From CAMAUF01 sp046152925 (lineage in GTDB: Bacteria > Chloroflexota > Dehalococcoidia > Tepidiformales > Tepidiformaceae), in the NCBI GenBank assembly GCA_046152925.1, contig JBJXFX010000102.1, positions 1-31,335 on the forward strand: 31,335 nucleotides of DNA, read 5' to 3'. The position numbers and the translations under genes are program-made. The first letter of the stretch is position 1. Each line of letters opens with the position of its first letter. Of this stretch, positions 23,201-30,114 are shown piece after piece. The notes below the pieces were generated by a model, which did not search any database, had not been told where the DNA came from, and worked only from the letters and a program-made list of their open reading frames with translations.

Positions 23201-24663
23201 CCCATCCGCCCGCGCCCGACGCGAACCAGGGCACGACGACGCCACCGGTCCGCCCGCCTGCGCCCGACGCGAACCAAGGTGGGACGCACCCACCGGCTGG
23301 CGACCAAGCGCAGGGCGGCCAGCGCCCTCCCGGCGAGGATCAGGGCGGTCAGCGGCCTCCAGGCGAAGGCGGGACGCCGGCCGCGCCGAGGGTCGTCGAC
23401 CCGGTCGCGGAGGCCGACTTCCAGCGCATCGGGCCGGTGAGCGAAGAGACGCGCCGGATGTTGGAGGCAGACCCGGAGCTGCGGGCGCTCTATGCGCGTC
23501 ACCCGCGCGCTGTTGCGGCGATGAAGAAGTGCGCCAGCCCGTGCCTCCCGAGCCACGCGACTGAGCCGCAGTTGACCCGGTTCGAACTGCTCCTCACGCG
23601 CATGGAACAGGCCGGCTACGACCCGCGCACCGCCGATTACCAGCAGCAGCTCAAGGACTTCTTCCACCGCTCCGAGAACATGAACAACCTCGACGGGGCG
23701 CTGGCCAGCTTCGAGGTCACCGTCCGGCAGATGGAGGACATCAGCGCGGCCGTCCGGATTGCCACGACGGGCGAGGGCGTCGAGCTTCCACGGACGCCCG
23801 AGGAGTGGACGGCGATGCGGAACTCCGTCCAACAAGCCCAGGCCACGCTCAACAACCCCGGAGCCTCGCCCGATCAGATCCGTGGCGCGCTCGAAGCGAT
23901 TGCTCGGCTCGCCGTCGCCCAGGCCCGTGCATACCTCGCGACGACGGCAGCGCCAGCGAACGCCGCCACGCCGTTCACCGGCGAAGCCCTCGCTGGGATG
24001 TGCGGCGTAGGCCGTGACATTTCGGCCGACGTTGTTTCCCAGGCAACGATCGGGCAGCGGACGCCAGTGGTCATCGAACGCATGCAGGCGGCACAGATGG
24101 GGATCCCCGGTGTCGACGCACGACACGCGTTCACCGTCGTCACGCTCCCCGACGGGTCGCGTTTCCTGATCGACCCGACCTTCGCACAATTCGCGACCCC
24201 GGCGCGCCGCGGAATGACGGCCCAGGGGATGCAAGGGACGCCGGAGGGCGCCGCGCTCTCGCGTGAACTGCTCACGAACGGGTTCATCCGTCTCACCGGC
24301 GACACGGCGACCCAGTACGCGCTGGGCCTTGGCGCGAGTCCCGAACTGGCCCAGGCCTATGGCGCGGCGATCATGTTCGGCCACGGCTCCGTTTTGACCG
24401 AGTTCGTCCAGAACGGCCGGGTCGTCCGCGTCTCTGCTCGGCCAGGGGAGGCCGACAATACGCTGCTCGCGCCATTGACAGCTGACCAAGACGGCGTGGG
24501 CGGGTCGACCGTCGACCTCCGGCGCGCCCTCCAAAACCTGCCAGCGAACGCGCCCCTGCGCCCGATCCTCGAGGACTTGCTGGCGCGCCTCAGAGGTCTG
24601 CTCGCGGTGCAGACCCCCGTTGCGCAGCTCCCGGGCGCCCAGCCTCCTCCGGCCGCGCCGTAG
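20224..24663 (+). CDS. Large multidomain effector/polymorphic-toxin-like protein with C-terminal Cys-His-Asp domain
   Basis: A 1479-residue protein without signal peptide. Residues 55-66 read LQGLHGNRAVSR, like the LQxxxGNxAV motif that opens many DUF4157/eCIS-associated proteins. Residues about 85-460 are helical with annexin-like units (VYAALDGW, DLSGWAREKA, IGTNETEM). A Gly/Ala-rich hydrophobic stretch at about 735-775 could enter a membrane. Helices to 960, then a Pro/Gly/Gln linker (962-1058) with doubled PPAPDANQG and GGQRPPGE units. After a KKCASPCLP segment near 1103, the last domain has Cys1260 (MCGVGRD), His1301 (ARHAFTVV) and Asp1317 (FLIDPTFAQF), a papain/transglutaminase-like triad. 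It fits a protease, deamidase or transglutaminase toxin. No adjacent immunity gene or injection-system structural gene is seen. Confidence 0.82.
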   Translation: MRRATSSTATKGVRGRRKGAPEPGESSPRAPVVVAGAASLEAIPQPLRAAQVGALQGLHGNRAVSRMVARSRSNHVQRDADGDAATAAAEEVYAALDGWNDEPRMFRAINGLGAGVRSHVPSAFSGAGHGSIWGWYKDQLSTEDAINAYATTISGNAFGDEVAMARAILPSGTRDAEVWRLLGRDLSGRQRLETKYDETFGGTSGALGLGSMKQDLRDDLSGWAREKAIAMLDHELTKAEQIYFDSVAITGTHTESVVAAVQEAGQTGAAGLQAIERDWDSFVRSDTGGRAPLAQSRSGWHTAPDSEEFSGVPDFRAAMRSELGGEDWDLVNAVFTAVDRGAQGTEALPAGVADAERTLFEQEEVRLNMALGRLDAATTGGYTGIGTNETEMTAAVGQVREIWQGRLTRARAASPANPELVARYERDWQAAQTRLGSVITSEADADTEAGRRARLIAAGPLTPADEVWLKKEDLDYDGAIDKCYEYWAQGRWGEVVQGAGQTRSDASGTQLRASFDPLFLVPITHGLRHARLRALINNSDDVARGASRIKVEVDDSDGNAGITAIKGVLTLQGVTAARRTEIVDNYVSRFLQGGEGTGASRFMASMRRHYGESGAFFDVQDLVSPAQTMQDRLDRARARQNAENSGVGNYILNGFVDDYDAATGEDSRRVAAESLARLEFIVTQSRARPAEVDAMAALAGATSPEALAQLEYDAFVSRLNEVRALKKTIADALATAVELAAAAALTALTGGAGAGALVVALGSALAGMAAREILLGNEYDLVTQENLNALMVAAAGAGVGALAAGKFAEVVGQATMDRLGRAGLFMAEASQEAASQMAQHTMQIAMMNGTPSVEDIASHAIQAAASTVGAGARGAMATKIQDPTTGQRVRTAFAGNAAQNVISNVGATAGGLVQTGAGNKTGLEIAGDFGGAAARGVGQGMGGAAAELAGQAHAARQERNAGGGPDTPPPTQGQPPAQTQPPADAGGTTPPPTHPPAPDANQGTTTPPVRPPAPDANQGGTHPPAGDQAQGGQRPPGEDQGGQRPPGEGGTPAAPRVVDPVAEADFQRIGPVSEETRRMLEADPELRALYARHPRAVAAMKKCASPCLPSHATEPQLTRFELLLTRMEQAGYDPRTADYQQQLKDFFHRSENMNNLDGALASFEVTVRQMEDISAAVRIATTGEGVELPRTPEEWTAMRNSVQQAQATLNNPGASPDQIRGALEAIARLAVAQARAYLATTAAPANAATPFTGEALAGMCGVGRDISADVVSQATIGQRTPVVIERMQAAQMGIPGVDARHAFTVVTLPDGSRFLIDPTFAQFATPARRGMTAQGMQGTPEGAALSRELLTNGFIRLTGDTATQYALGLGASPELAQAYGAAIMFGHGSVLTEFVQNGRVVRVSARPGEADNTLLAPLTADQDGVGGSTVDLRRALQNLPANAPLRPILEDLLARLRGLLAVQTPVAQLPGAQPPPAAP
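23203..23367 (+). repeat. Coding repeats in the proline-rich linker
   Basis: Within the effector-like gene two units encoding PPAPDANQG (around 23208 and 23256) and two encoding GGQRPPGE (around 23313 and 23343) form a short in-frame repeat region. Such linkers separate delivery and toxic domains and can vary in copy number. Confidence 0.6.
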
Positions 24664-24744
24664 GCCACGCCGCTCCCGCGAGCCGTGAGGCCTTGCCCGT
24701 TCCGCCGCCGTCCCCCGTAATCCCACGGGTAAAGGAGCGCCACC

Positions 24745-25584
24745 ATGCCAGACCTCAGCGGGAAAGTCGCCATCGTCACCGGAGCCGGCCGCAAGCGCGG
24801 GATCGGCCGCGCCATCGCTCTTCGCCTCGCCCAAGATGGCGCCGATGTCGTCGTCGGCGCCTCGGTTCGCGACCCCTCAACATTCCCCGAACATGAGCGC
24901 GCCGAGGGCTGGCGGGGCATCGCCTCCGTCGCCGAGGAAATCCGCGCGATGGGCCGAAGGGCGCTCGCCATCGACTGCGATGTCACCGTGAAGACGCAGG
25001 TCGAAGAGATGGTCGCTCGCACGGTCGCCGAGCTGGGCAGCGTCGACATCCTGATTAACAACGCCGCTCTCCCGAGCGAAGCCGGCCAAGCGAACATCAT
25101 CACGATGGCCGACGAGGTCTGGTATCGCACGGTCGACGTCAACCTCAACGGGCTCTACTTGGTGACCAAAGCCTGCGCCCGGGAGATGGTGAAAGCGGGC
25201 CGCGGCGGCAGCGTCGTCAACATCTCGTCGACCGCCGGCCGCATCGGCATCCCGGACTACGGCGCCTACTGTGCGACGAAATGGGGGATGATCGGCTTCA
25301 CCCAGCAACTCGCGCTCGAACTCGCGCCGCATGGCATCCGCGTCAACTGCACCTGCCCCGGGTCGACAGACACCGACATGATGGACGGCACGTTCCGGCG
25401 GACGGCCGAAAAGTTCGGCATCGATCCTGGCGCGCCGAAGCAGGGCGCGATCAGCCGGATCCCGCTTCGGCGTCAGGGCCGCCCGGCGGACCAGGCGGCC
25501 GCGGTCGCCTTCCTCTGCGGGGACGACGCGGCCTACATCACCGGCCAAACGCTGAACGTCGATGGCGGCCTGAACATGGCGTAG
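24745..25584 (+). CDS. Short-chain dehydrogenase/reductase (SDR, classical)
   Basis: A 279-residue classical SDR. The cofactor motif TGAGRKRGIGRAI is near the start, NNAAL follows in ILINNAAL, and the catalytic residues are Ser162 (NISSTAG), Tyr175 and Lys179 (YCATK). The C-terminal ITGQTLNVDGGLNM is typical. It oxidises or reduces an alcohol/ketone with NAD(P); the substrate is not readable, although an FabG-like or hydroxyacyl type is plausible. The start has AAAGGAG 7 nt upstream, one of the best ribosome binding sites in the window. The gene sits 81 nt after the effector-like gene and is not an evident immunity gene. Confidence 0.9.
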   Translation: MPDLSGKVAIVTGAGRKRGIGRAIALRLAQDGADVVVGASVRDPSTFPEHERAEGWRGIASVAEEIRAMGRRALAIDCDVTVKTQVEEMVARTVAELGSVDILINNAALPSEAGQANIITMADEVWYRTVDVNLNGLYLVTKACAREMVKAGRGGSVVNISSTAGRIGIPDYGAYCATKWGMIGFTQQLALELAPHGIRVNCTCPGSTDTDMMDGTFRRTAEKFGIDPGAPKQGAISRIPLRRQGRPADQAAAVAFLCGDDAAYITGQTLNVDGGLNMA

Positions 25585-25644
25585 TGGCGGCGCATTGGAG
25601 TCTCACTGACGAACCCCCAGACCGCCACGGCCCCGGCGACGCGG

Positions 25645-26349
25645 TCACTGTCGTTCCGGGATTTGAGACGCCGCCGGCGCGGGCCTCGAATGGCGCCTCG
25701 CGAGCCAGCGCTCAGCGAGAATGACCAGCCGCAGTGCGATCACGCCCGCGAGGACGCCGGCCACCGTGTCGATCGGCCAGTGCCGGCCAAGTTCGATGCG
25801 GCCGAGCATCGTGCCCGCGACGACCAGCACGTAGCCCGCGATGATCGGCCACCTCAGCCGAGGCTGGAGGCCGATCAGGAAGTAGGCGAGGAAGCCGTAG
25901 AACGACGCGGCCCACTGGACGTGGCCGCTGGGGAAGCTTTCGAGCCCGCCCGCGCCTTCGACCCCGAACGCCGGCGACGGCCGGTACGCGGTGATGAACA
26001 GTTTCGGCGAAATCAGGACGTAGTGGAGGACGACGACGGCCCCCAACAGCGCCAGGAGCCGCCATTGCCGGCGCCAGAGGAGGAAAGCACCAGTCAGGGC
26101 CGGGATAGCGACCGCGCCGTAGACGCCGCCGCCAATATCGGATCCGAGCCGCGGGATGGCCGCGAACGCGCCCCACGGGATGCTCTGGATCCGGCCCGCG
26201 AGCCAAGTGTCGACCTCCGTGGGCCCCCCGGTGAGGACCACGCCCAGGAGCGCCACGAACGCCAGCAACGGCAGGACGAGGTGCGCGGCTTCCCTTCGGA
26301 GGGCCGAGCGATACGTTGACGATGTAGCTGATCCGTGAGCTATCACCAT
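25645..26349 (-). CDS. PAP2-family membrane phosphatase
   Basis: A 234-residue multispanning membrane protein. It carries the three phosphatase signatures: KLFITAYRPSP (KxxxxxxRP), SFPSGHVQWAASF (PSGH) and GRIELGRHWPIDTVAG (RxxxxxHxxxD form, with Gly replacing the usual Ser before Arg). About five to six hydrophobic helices surround them. Such enzymes remove phosphate from lipid phosphates, for example phosphatidic acid or undecaprenyl pyrophosphate, at the outer membrane face. I prefer the ATG at 26349, 10 nt after the upstream stop; a GTG at 26385 would overlap the preceding gene by 26 nt. It is the last of three consecutive PAP2 genes. Confidence 0.88.
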   Translation of the reverse strand: MVIAHGSATSSTYRSALRREAAHLVLPLLAFVALLGVVLTGGPTEVDTWLAGRIQSIPWGAFAAIPRLGSDIGGGVYGAVAIPALTGAFLLWRRQWRLLALLGAVVVLHYVLISPKLFITAYRPSPAFGVEGAGGLESFPSGHVQWAASFYGFLAYFLIGLQPRLRWPIIAGYVLVVAGTMLGRIELGRHWPIDTVAGVLAGVIALRLVILAERWLARRHSRPAPAASQIPERQ

Positions 26350-26359
26350 ACCCTCTAGC

Positions 26360-27058
26360 TTAGCAGGGCCACGCCCGGGATTCACGCCGGACGTGGTCGA
26401 TCCAAATCAGACCGGAAAGGAGCCCGGCCCCAACAACATAGGATGCAAGCACATCGAGCGGCCAATGCCGCCCGGCTGCGACCCGCCCAAAGCCGGTCGC
26501 AAGCACGAAAGCGAGCCAGGCCGTGAGCACCAGTGTCCTTCTTGCGCGCCCGCTGCCGCGAACCGCGATGAACGCGAGCAAGCCATAGAACGTCACCACG
26601 AACTCGGCGTGTCCCGAGGGAAAGCTCTGAAACCCGCCGACTCCTTCGATCCCCGGAAAATCGGCCGAGGGACGCGGGCGGTCGATCAGCGCCTTCGGGA
26701 ACTGGGCGAGGACGTGCAGCGGAAAGGTGAGCGCGATCATCGCTGCCTCGCCCGGGCGTCCGGCCGCCGCCGTCGCGAGGACCAGGGCGACGAACCCTGC
26801 GACGAAGTACCAGGCCAAGGTGTTCGTCAGCGACGACGTGACATCGAACAGCAGGTTCCGGCCCGAGATGCTCTGGCACCACCGGGTGAGGTCCTGCTCC
26901 CATTCGAAAATCGTGCCATCGTGCAATCCTGCGACCAGCGCGAGCTGCGCACCCAGCGCCACTCCCCAGGAGGCCCAATGGAGCAGGTTACACCGCGTGG
27001 GGCGCGTCCCGATCCGCCAGGCCCGCTGCGCCCGCCCCCGAACCGCCGACGCGGTCAT
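26360..27058 (-). CDS. PAP2-family membrane phosphatase
   Basis: A 232-residue membrane protein with KALIDRPRPS, SFPSGHAEFVVTFYG and GRVAAGRHWPLDVLAS, the three PAP2 signatures with catalytic histidines in the second and third. Hydrophobic helices flank them. It is similar in layout to the next gene, so the two probably arose by duplication or act on related lipids. The ATG overlaps the stop of the PAP2-kinase fusion gene by 4 nt (ATGA), showing translational coupling. The specific lipid substrate is not readable. Confidence 0.88.
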   Translation of the reverse strand: MTASAVRGRAQRAWRIGTRPTRCNLLHWASWGVALGAQLALVAGLHDGTIFEWEQDLTRWCQSISGRNLLFDVTSSLTNTLAWYFVAGFVALVLATAAAGRPGEAAMIALTFPLHVLAQFPKALIDRPRPSADFPGIEGVGGFQSFPSGHAEFVVTFYGLLAFIAVRGSGRARRTLVLTAWLAFVLATGFGRVAAGRHWPLDVLASYVVGAGLLSGLIWIDHVRRESRAWPC

Positions 27059-29013
27059 CGCCGCTCGCGCCGCCCGGGCGCAGCACCTGTCACCAGGCGG
27101 CGAAGCCCGGTCCGGGTATAGAGCCTAGCGGGCGCCTTTTGGCCGATCCGGTCCAACACGAGCCGGAGGACCGCCGTGTTTTGGCGCATTGGTGGGGAGG
27201 CGAGATACGAGAAGGTCCCCACGCCTGGCATCGCCGCGAGCAGGAGCACCAGCGGTGAGTGAACCCGGACGGCCTGGCGCCACGTGGCGCGGTCGGTCCG
27301 TCGCGCGAAGAGCCCGAGGGTCGCGAACAAGAGGTTCCCGCCGGTGTACGTCAGGCGCGCCAAGCTGCCGAAGGGGAAGCGCAGGGCCACTCCGATCGCG
27401 AGATGCACACCAAAATGCGGGAGCACGGCCTGGAAGTCGGGCGTCGTGCTCGCGGCGCGGAGCTTCGCGGCTTGGATGTCGGAGACGACACCCTCCGCCT
27501 CCCAACGCCCGATCGCCTCGTCGAGCCAGACGGTGGCGCGGTCGCCTGCCGACGCGCGTGTGTGACGCAGTCGCCGCCCCAGCACCGGGATGCCGAAACC
27601 CGCCCACATCCACCGCACCGCCCTCGACCAGACCCGCGGTTCGCTCATGTGCCATGCGACCGCCGTCTGCTCCGCCAGGTCGAGCTCGTGGCGCAGGCTG
27701 GCGAGCCACGCGTCGCCCAGCTTCGCCCGGATGTCCGCCGCGTTTGCCTCGATGTGGTCGCGGGTGATGTCGAAGAAGACGTCGTCATACATCGGCACGA
27801 GCCCGCGGCGGAACCCGCGCAGCCACGCGCGCGGCGAGGCCAGGGGCGAGACAAGGCCCGACTCGAGGTCGATGATCACCATCCGGCTGTCGTGGTCCAG
27901 TTGGAGGACGTTGCCGAGGGAGCGCGGCTGGCGCGGGTCGATCTGCCACGTCGGCAGGCCGGCCCCGTCGAACCGACGCGCCATTTCGTCGAGGAACCGC
28001 CGGGCGGCGGCGTGGTCGATCGGTTCGCTGCCGCGCACCCGTTCGCTAACGAGCGCCTGCCGACCGTGGACTTCGCCGATCTCGAGCGCACGCGCGACGC
28101 GTGATTCGCCGAACCAGAAGGTCGTGAGGAGGCCGGCGAGGTTCCGGCGGTGGACGGCTGCGCGGAGGGCCGCCTCGTTGTAGGCATAGCCAAACGGCGC
28201 TTGGAACGCCAGCCAATACAGCGCCGTCGGCACGAACCCCGGTGCGTAGGCCTTCGCGACCGTGTCCTCCGTGAAGACGACGGTGCTGGTCAGCGCGTGG
28301 GCATGCCGCATAGCTTCGTCATGCGGGATGCGTGCGGCGCGGACCAGCGGTAGCCCATCCGCGTACGGCGCCGCGCGCAGGTAGAGCGTCCCCGCGGCGA
28401 CCAGCACGGCGCCCCCGATTGCGAGCGACGCGGCGGTGTCGCCCACCCAGTGCTCGCCGAGCCACACTCTGCTGAGCGCGGCGGCCAATGTCACGACCGC
28501 GGCGGCCCCACCCGCGAGCCCAGCGACGCGCCTAGTTCGGCCGTGCGCCACGAAGACGGCCGCCATTCCCGCCAAGACCAGGCTGGCGGCGACGTGGCCG
28601 CTCGGGAACGCTGCTGTCAGGTGGTGGACCGTCGCGGGCTCGGCGGCGTCGAGCCCGGTGATCCGGGCCAGGTCGGGCGACGGGCGGCCAACGAACTCCT
28701 GGAGGAGCTCCACGACGGCCAGCGCGATCGGCAGGCAGCCCGTGACCGTGAACTTCAGCCACCGTCGCCGGACGAGCGTCCAGAGGAGCAGCCCACACCA
28801 CGCCGCGGCCAGCGCCGCTGTCCCGGTCAGGGTGTGCGCCGCCTCGAAGAAGCGGTCGTCGCCGGGGAATTGGATACGCCGGACGAGGTTGATCAGGCCA
28901 TAGTCGAAGCCGCCCCGGTCGCGGAGGCGCGCGTCGAGCGTGAGGAGGCCCGCCGCAAGGAGCAGCAGCCAGACACTGGTGCGTGGGCCGAGCCATCCGG
29001 AGACCCGTTGCAC
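27055..29013 (-). CDS. PAP2 phosphatase fused to a kinase-like domain
   Basis: A 652-residue fusion. Residues about 10-220 are a membrane PAP2 domain: EFVGRPSPDL, AAFPSGHVAASLVLAG and SRVWLGEHWVGDTAAS. From about 235 a soluble domain follows with kinase-like features: VVFTEDTVAKAYAP with Lys254 in the position of the ATP-binding lysine, and HDSRMVIIDLESG with Asp382 resembling the metal-binding DxG region. The catalytic-loop HxD is not clear, so the domain may be a divergent lipid or sugar kinase or inactive. One or two hydrophobic stretches occur near the C-terminus. The GTG at 29013 is chosen because AAGGAGG lies 5 nt upstream; the frame extends to 29103, overlapping the RES gene. First gene of a three-gene PAP2 operon. 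Confidence 0.83.
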   Translation of the reverse strand: MQRVSGWLGPRTSVWLLLLAAGLLTLDARLRDRGGFDYGLINLVRRIQFPGDDRFFEAAHTLTGTAALAAAWCGLLLWTLVRRRWLKFTVTGCLPIALAVVELLQEFVGRPSPDLARITGLDAAEPATVHHLTAAFPSGHVAASLVLAGMAAVFVAHGRTRRVAGLAGGAAAVVTLAAALSRVWLGEHWVGDTAASLAIGGAVLVAAGTLYLRAAPYADGLPLVRAARIPHDEAMRHAHALTSTVVFTEDTVAKAYAPGFVPTALYWLAFQAPFGYAYNEAALRAAVHRRNLAGLLTTFWFGESRVARALEIGEVHGRQALVSERVRGSEPIDHAAARRFLDEMARRFDGAGLPTWQIDPRQPRSLGNVLQLDHDSRMVIIDLESGLVSPLASPRAWLRGFRRGLVPMYDDVFFDITRDHIEANAADIRAKLGDAWLASLRHELDLAEQTAVAWHMSEPRVWSRAVRWMWAGFGIPVLGRRLRHTRASAGDRATVWLDEAIGRWEAEGVVSDIQAAKLRAASTTPDFQAVLPHFGVHLAIGVALRFPFGSLARLTYTGGNLLFATLGLFARRTDRATWRQAVRVHSPLVLLLAAMPGVGTFSYLASPPMRQNTAVLRLVLDRIGQKAPARLYTRTGLRRLVTGAAPGRRERR

Positions 29014-29080
29014 GGCGGCCTCCTTCGACGACGAGATGCACCTGCCACGGTAGGCGATTCGCCACGGCTTCGGCCGGGCG

Positions 29081-29644
29081 TTAGGTCCGCATTTCCGGGC
29101 CATCGGGGGTCAGAGGCGCCAGTTCGATCGAAAGCGACTCCGTTCGGACCAACCGCACCTGGCCGAGGCGGGAACGGCCGTCGAACGCGGCGACGACGAA
29201 ACCAGTGCCTGTCGCCGATGGCGCGACGATGCCGCCGAAGCCGAGGAAATGGGCAGCCGCGGCGACGTCTTGGCATGGCTTCCAACCGTCGGCCGAGAGG
29301 ATGGCATCGCTCAGGCCAATCCTGGCGCGTATGGACGGATCCCGCAGGTCAAGCACGACGAGCCCCGACACCTCCAGGACGTGCAGATCACGTGGCAGGA
29401 AGTCCGCCGGGCTCAATCCTTGTGACTCGGCCATTCGTTCGAACTCGGCCTGACAAGTCTCTTGGGAGTCGGCGAGGTAGAGGGCTCCAAAGAGGTCCTT
29501 TGGGTTCCATCGCCCGCCGTTTAACTGCGCGCCTATCGTTGATAGTGGATCACGATGAGGCGCGGTATGCCGATACACCGTGCCCGACCACGCGCTCCTC
29601 GGGCAGGCATCGACCGCTGCAAGCAGGTCGGAGTCGACCGCCAC
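29081..29644 (-). CDS. RES-domain toxin (NAD-degrading type)
   Basis: A 187-residue RES protein. Conserved residues are visible: Arg25 in VYRHTAP, GGRWNP at 43-48, Tyr56 in ALYLADSQETCQAEFER and Glu67. RES toxins of RES-Xre modules break down NAD+ and arrest growth until the antitoxin binds. The GTG start is 2 nt after the antitoxin stop, in the usual antitoxin-first order. The gene ends 67 nt before the PAP2-kinase GTG, so read-through into the PAP2 operon is possible. Confidence 0.92.
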   Translation of the reverse strand: MAVDSDLLAAVDACPRSAWSGTVYRHTAPHRDPLSTIGAQLNGGRWNPKDLFGALYLADSQETCQAEFERMAESQGLSPADFLPRDLHVLEVSGLVVLDLRDPSIRARIGLSDAILSADGWKPCQDVAAAAHFLGFGGIVAPSATGTGFVVAAFDGRSRLGQVRLVRTESLSIELAPLTPDGPEMRT

Positions 29645-29646
29645 CG

Positions 29647-29985
29647 TTAAACCGAGACCCCGTCGGCGAGCGCCTCAATGAGAGAGAGCACGTCGCGGAA
29701 CCCGCCCTTCGCGATGCGTTCGGCCGGGGTGTCCCAATCCAAGAGCTTGTTTGGCCGGGAGAGCCAGAGGTTCGCCACTTCAGGGCGAAGGACGCCTTTC
29801 AGCATCTCCGCCACGGCATCCAGCTGGAGGAGCCGCTCCTTCGGAAGGCGCTGCGGCGTCGATGCTCCGGACACCCAGCGGCTCACGGTGCGGGGCGTGG
29901 AACCCACGATGCCGGCCAACTCGTCGTGCGTCAGGGCGAGGCTTTGCGAGATGCCCTCCACGCGGGCCCCGATCCCGAGTCCCAT
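29647..29985 (-). CDS. Xre/MbcA/ParS-type antitoxin of the RES toxin
   Basis: A 112-residue protein. Residues about 18-42 form a helix-turn-helix (THDELAGIVGSTPRTVSRWV). The C-terminal half (EMLKGVLRPEVANLWLSRPN, then LLDWDTPAERIAKGGFRDVL) is the MbcA/ParS/Xre toxin-binding domain that covers the RES active site. The ATG at 29985 has GGGAGG 6 nt upstream, while an upstream in-frame start at 30033 would run through the promoter repeats. It probably represses its own operon through the direct repeats at 29998-30033. Confidence 0.92.
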   Translation of the reverse strand: MGLGIGARVEGISQSLALTHDELAGIVGSTPRTVSRWVSGASTPQRLPKERLLQLDAVAEMLKGVLRPEVANLWLSRPNKLLDWDTPAERIAKGGFRDVLSLIEALADGVSV

Positions 29986-29997
29986 GGTTGCCTCCCA

Positions 29998-30033
29998 AGA
30001 CAGAATACTAGACAAAGTACCAGACGTGAGCAC
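29998..30033 (-). promoter_or_regulatory. Operator of three 12-bp direct repeats over the RES-Xre promoter
   Basis: Read on the plus strand, AGACAGAATACT, AGACAAAGTACC and the weaker AGACGTGAGCAC start at 29998, 30010 and 30022, a strict 12-bp period. The minus-strand -10 TAGTAT (30010-30005) lies within the first repeats. This arrangement fits binding of an Xre-type antitoxin. Confidence 0.6.
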
Positions 30034-30053
30034 GACGCCGTCACCGACAGCCC

Positions 30054-30082
30054 TTGCAACGCTGGGCCGGATCCCCTAGAAC
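30054..30082 (+). promoter_or_regulatory. Promoter of the amidohydrolase gene
   Basis: TTGCAA at 30054-30059 and TAGAAC at 30077-30082 are separated by 17 nt, the ideal spacing for a housekeeping sigma factor. This is the only clear -35/-10 pair in the window. The leader to the ATG at 30115 is about 25 nt and contains the ribosome binding site. Confidence 0.6.
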
Positions 30083-30114
30083 GAGCATCGAAAACGCACG
30101 CCGGAGGCTCCATC

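Noticed and set aside
23203..23367. Possible CRISPR-like repeats
   Set aside because: The repeats are short, in frame and encode a proline-rich linker; there is no repeat-spacer regularity.
21838..24834. A 998-codon open frame on the minus strand opposite the effector gene
   Set aside because: It is the antisense shadow of a GC-rich gene, Arg/Gly/Ala/Asp-rich with no recognisable motif, while the plus frame has clear domains.
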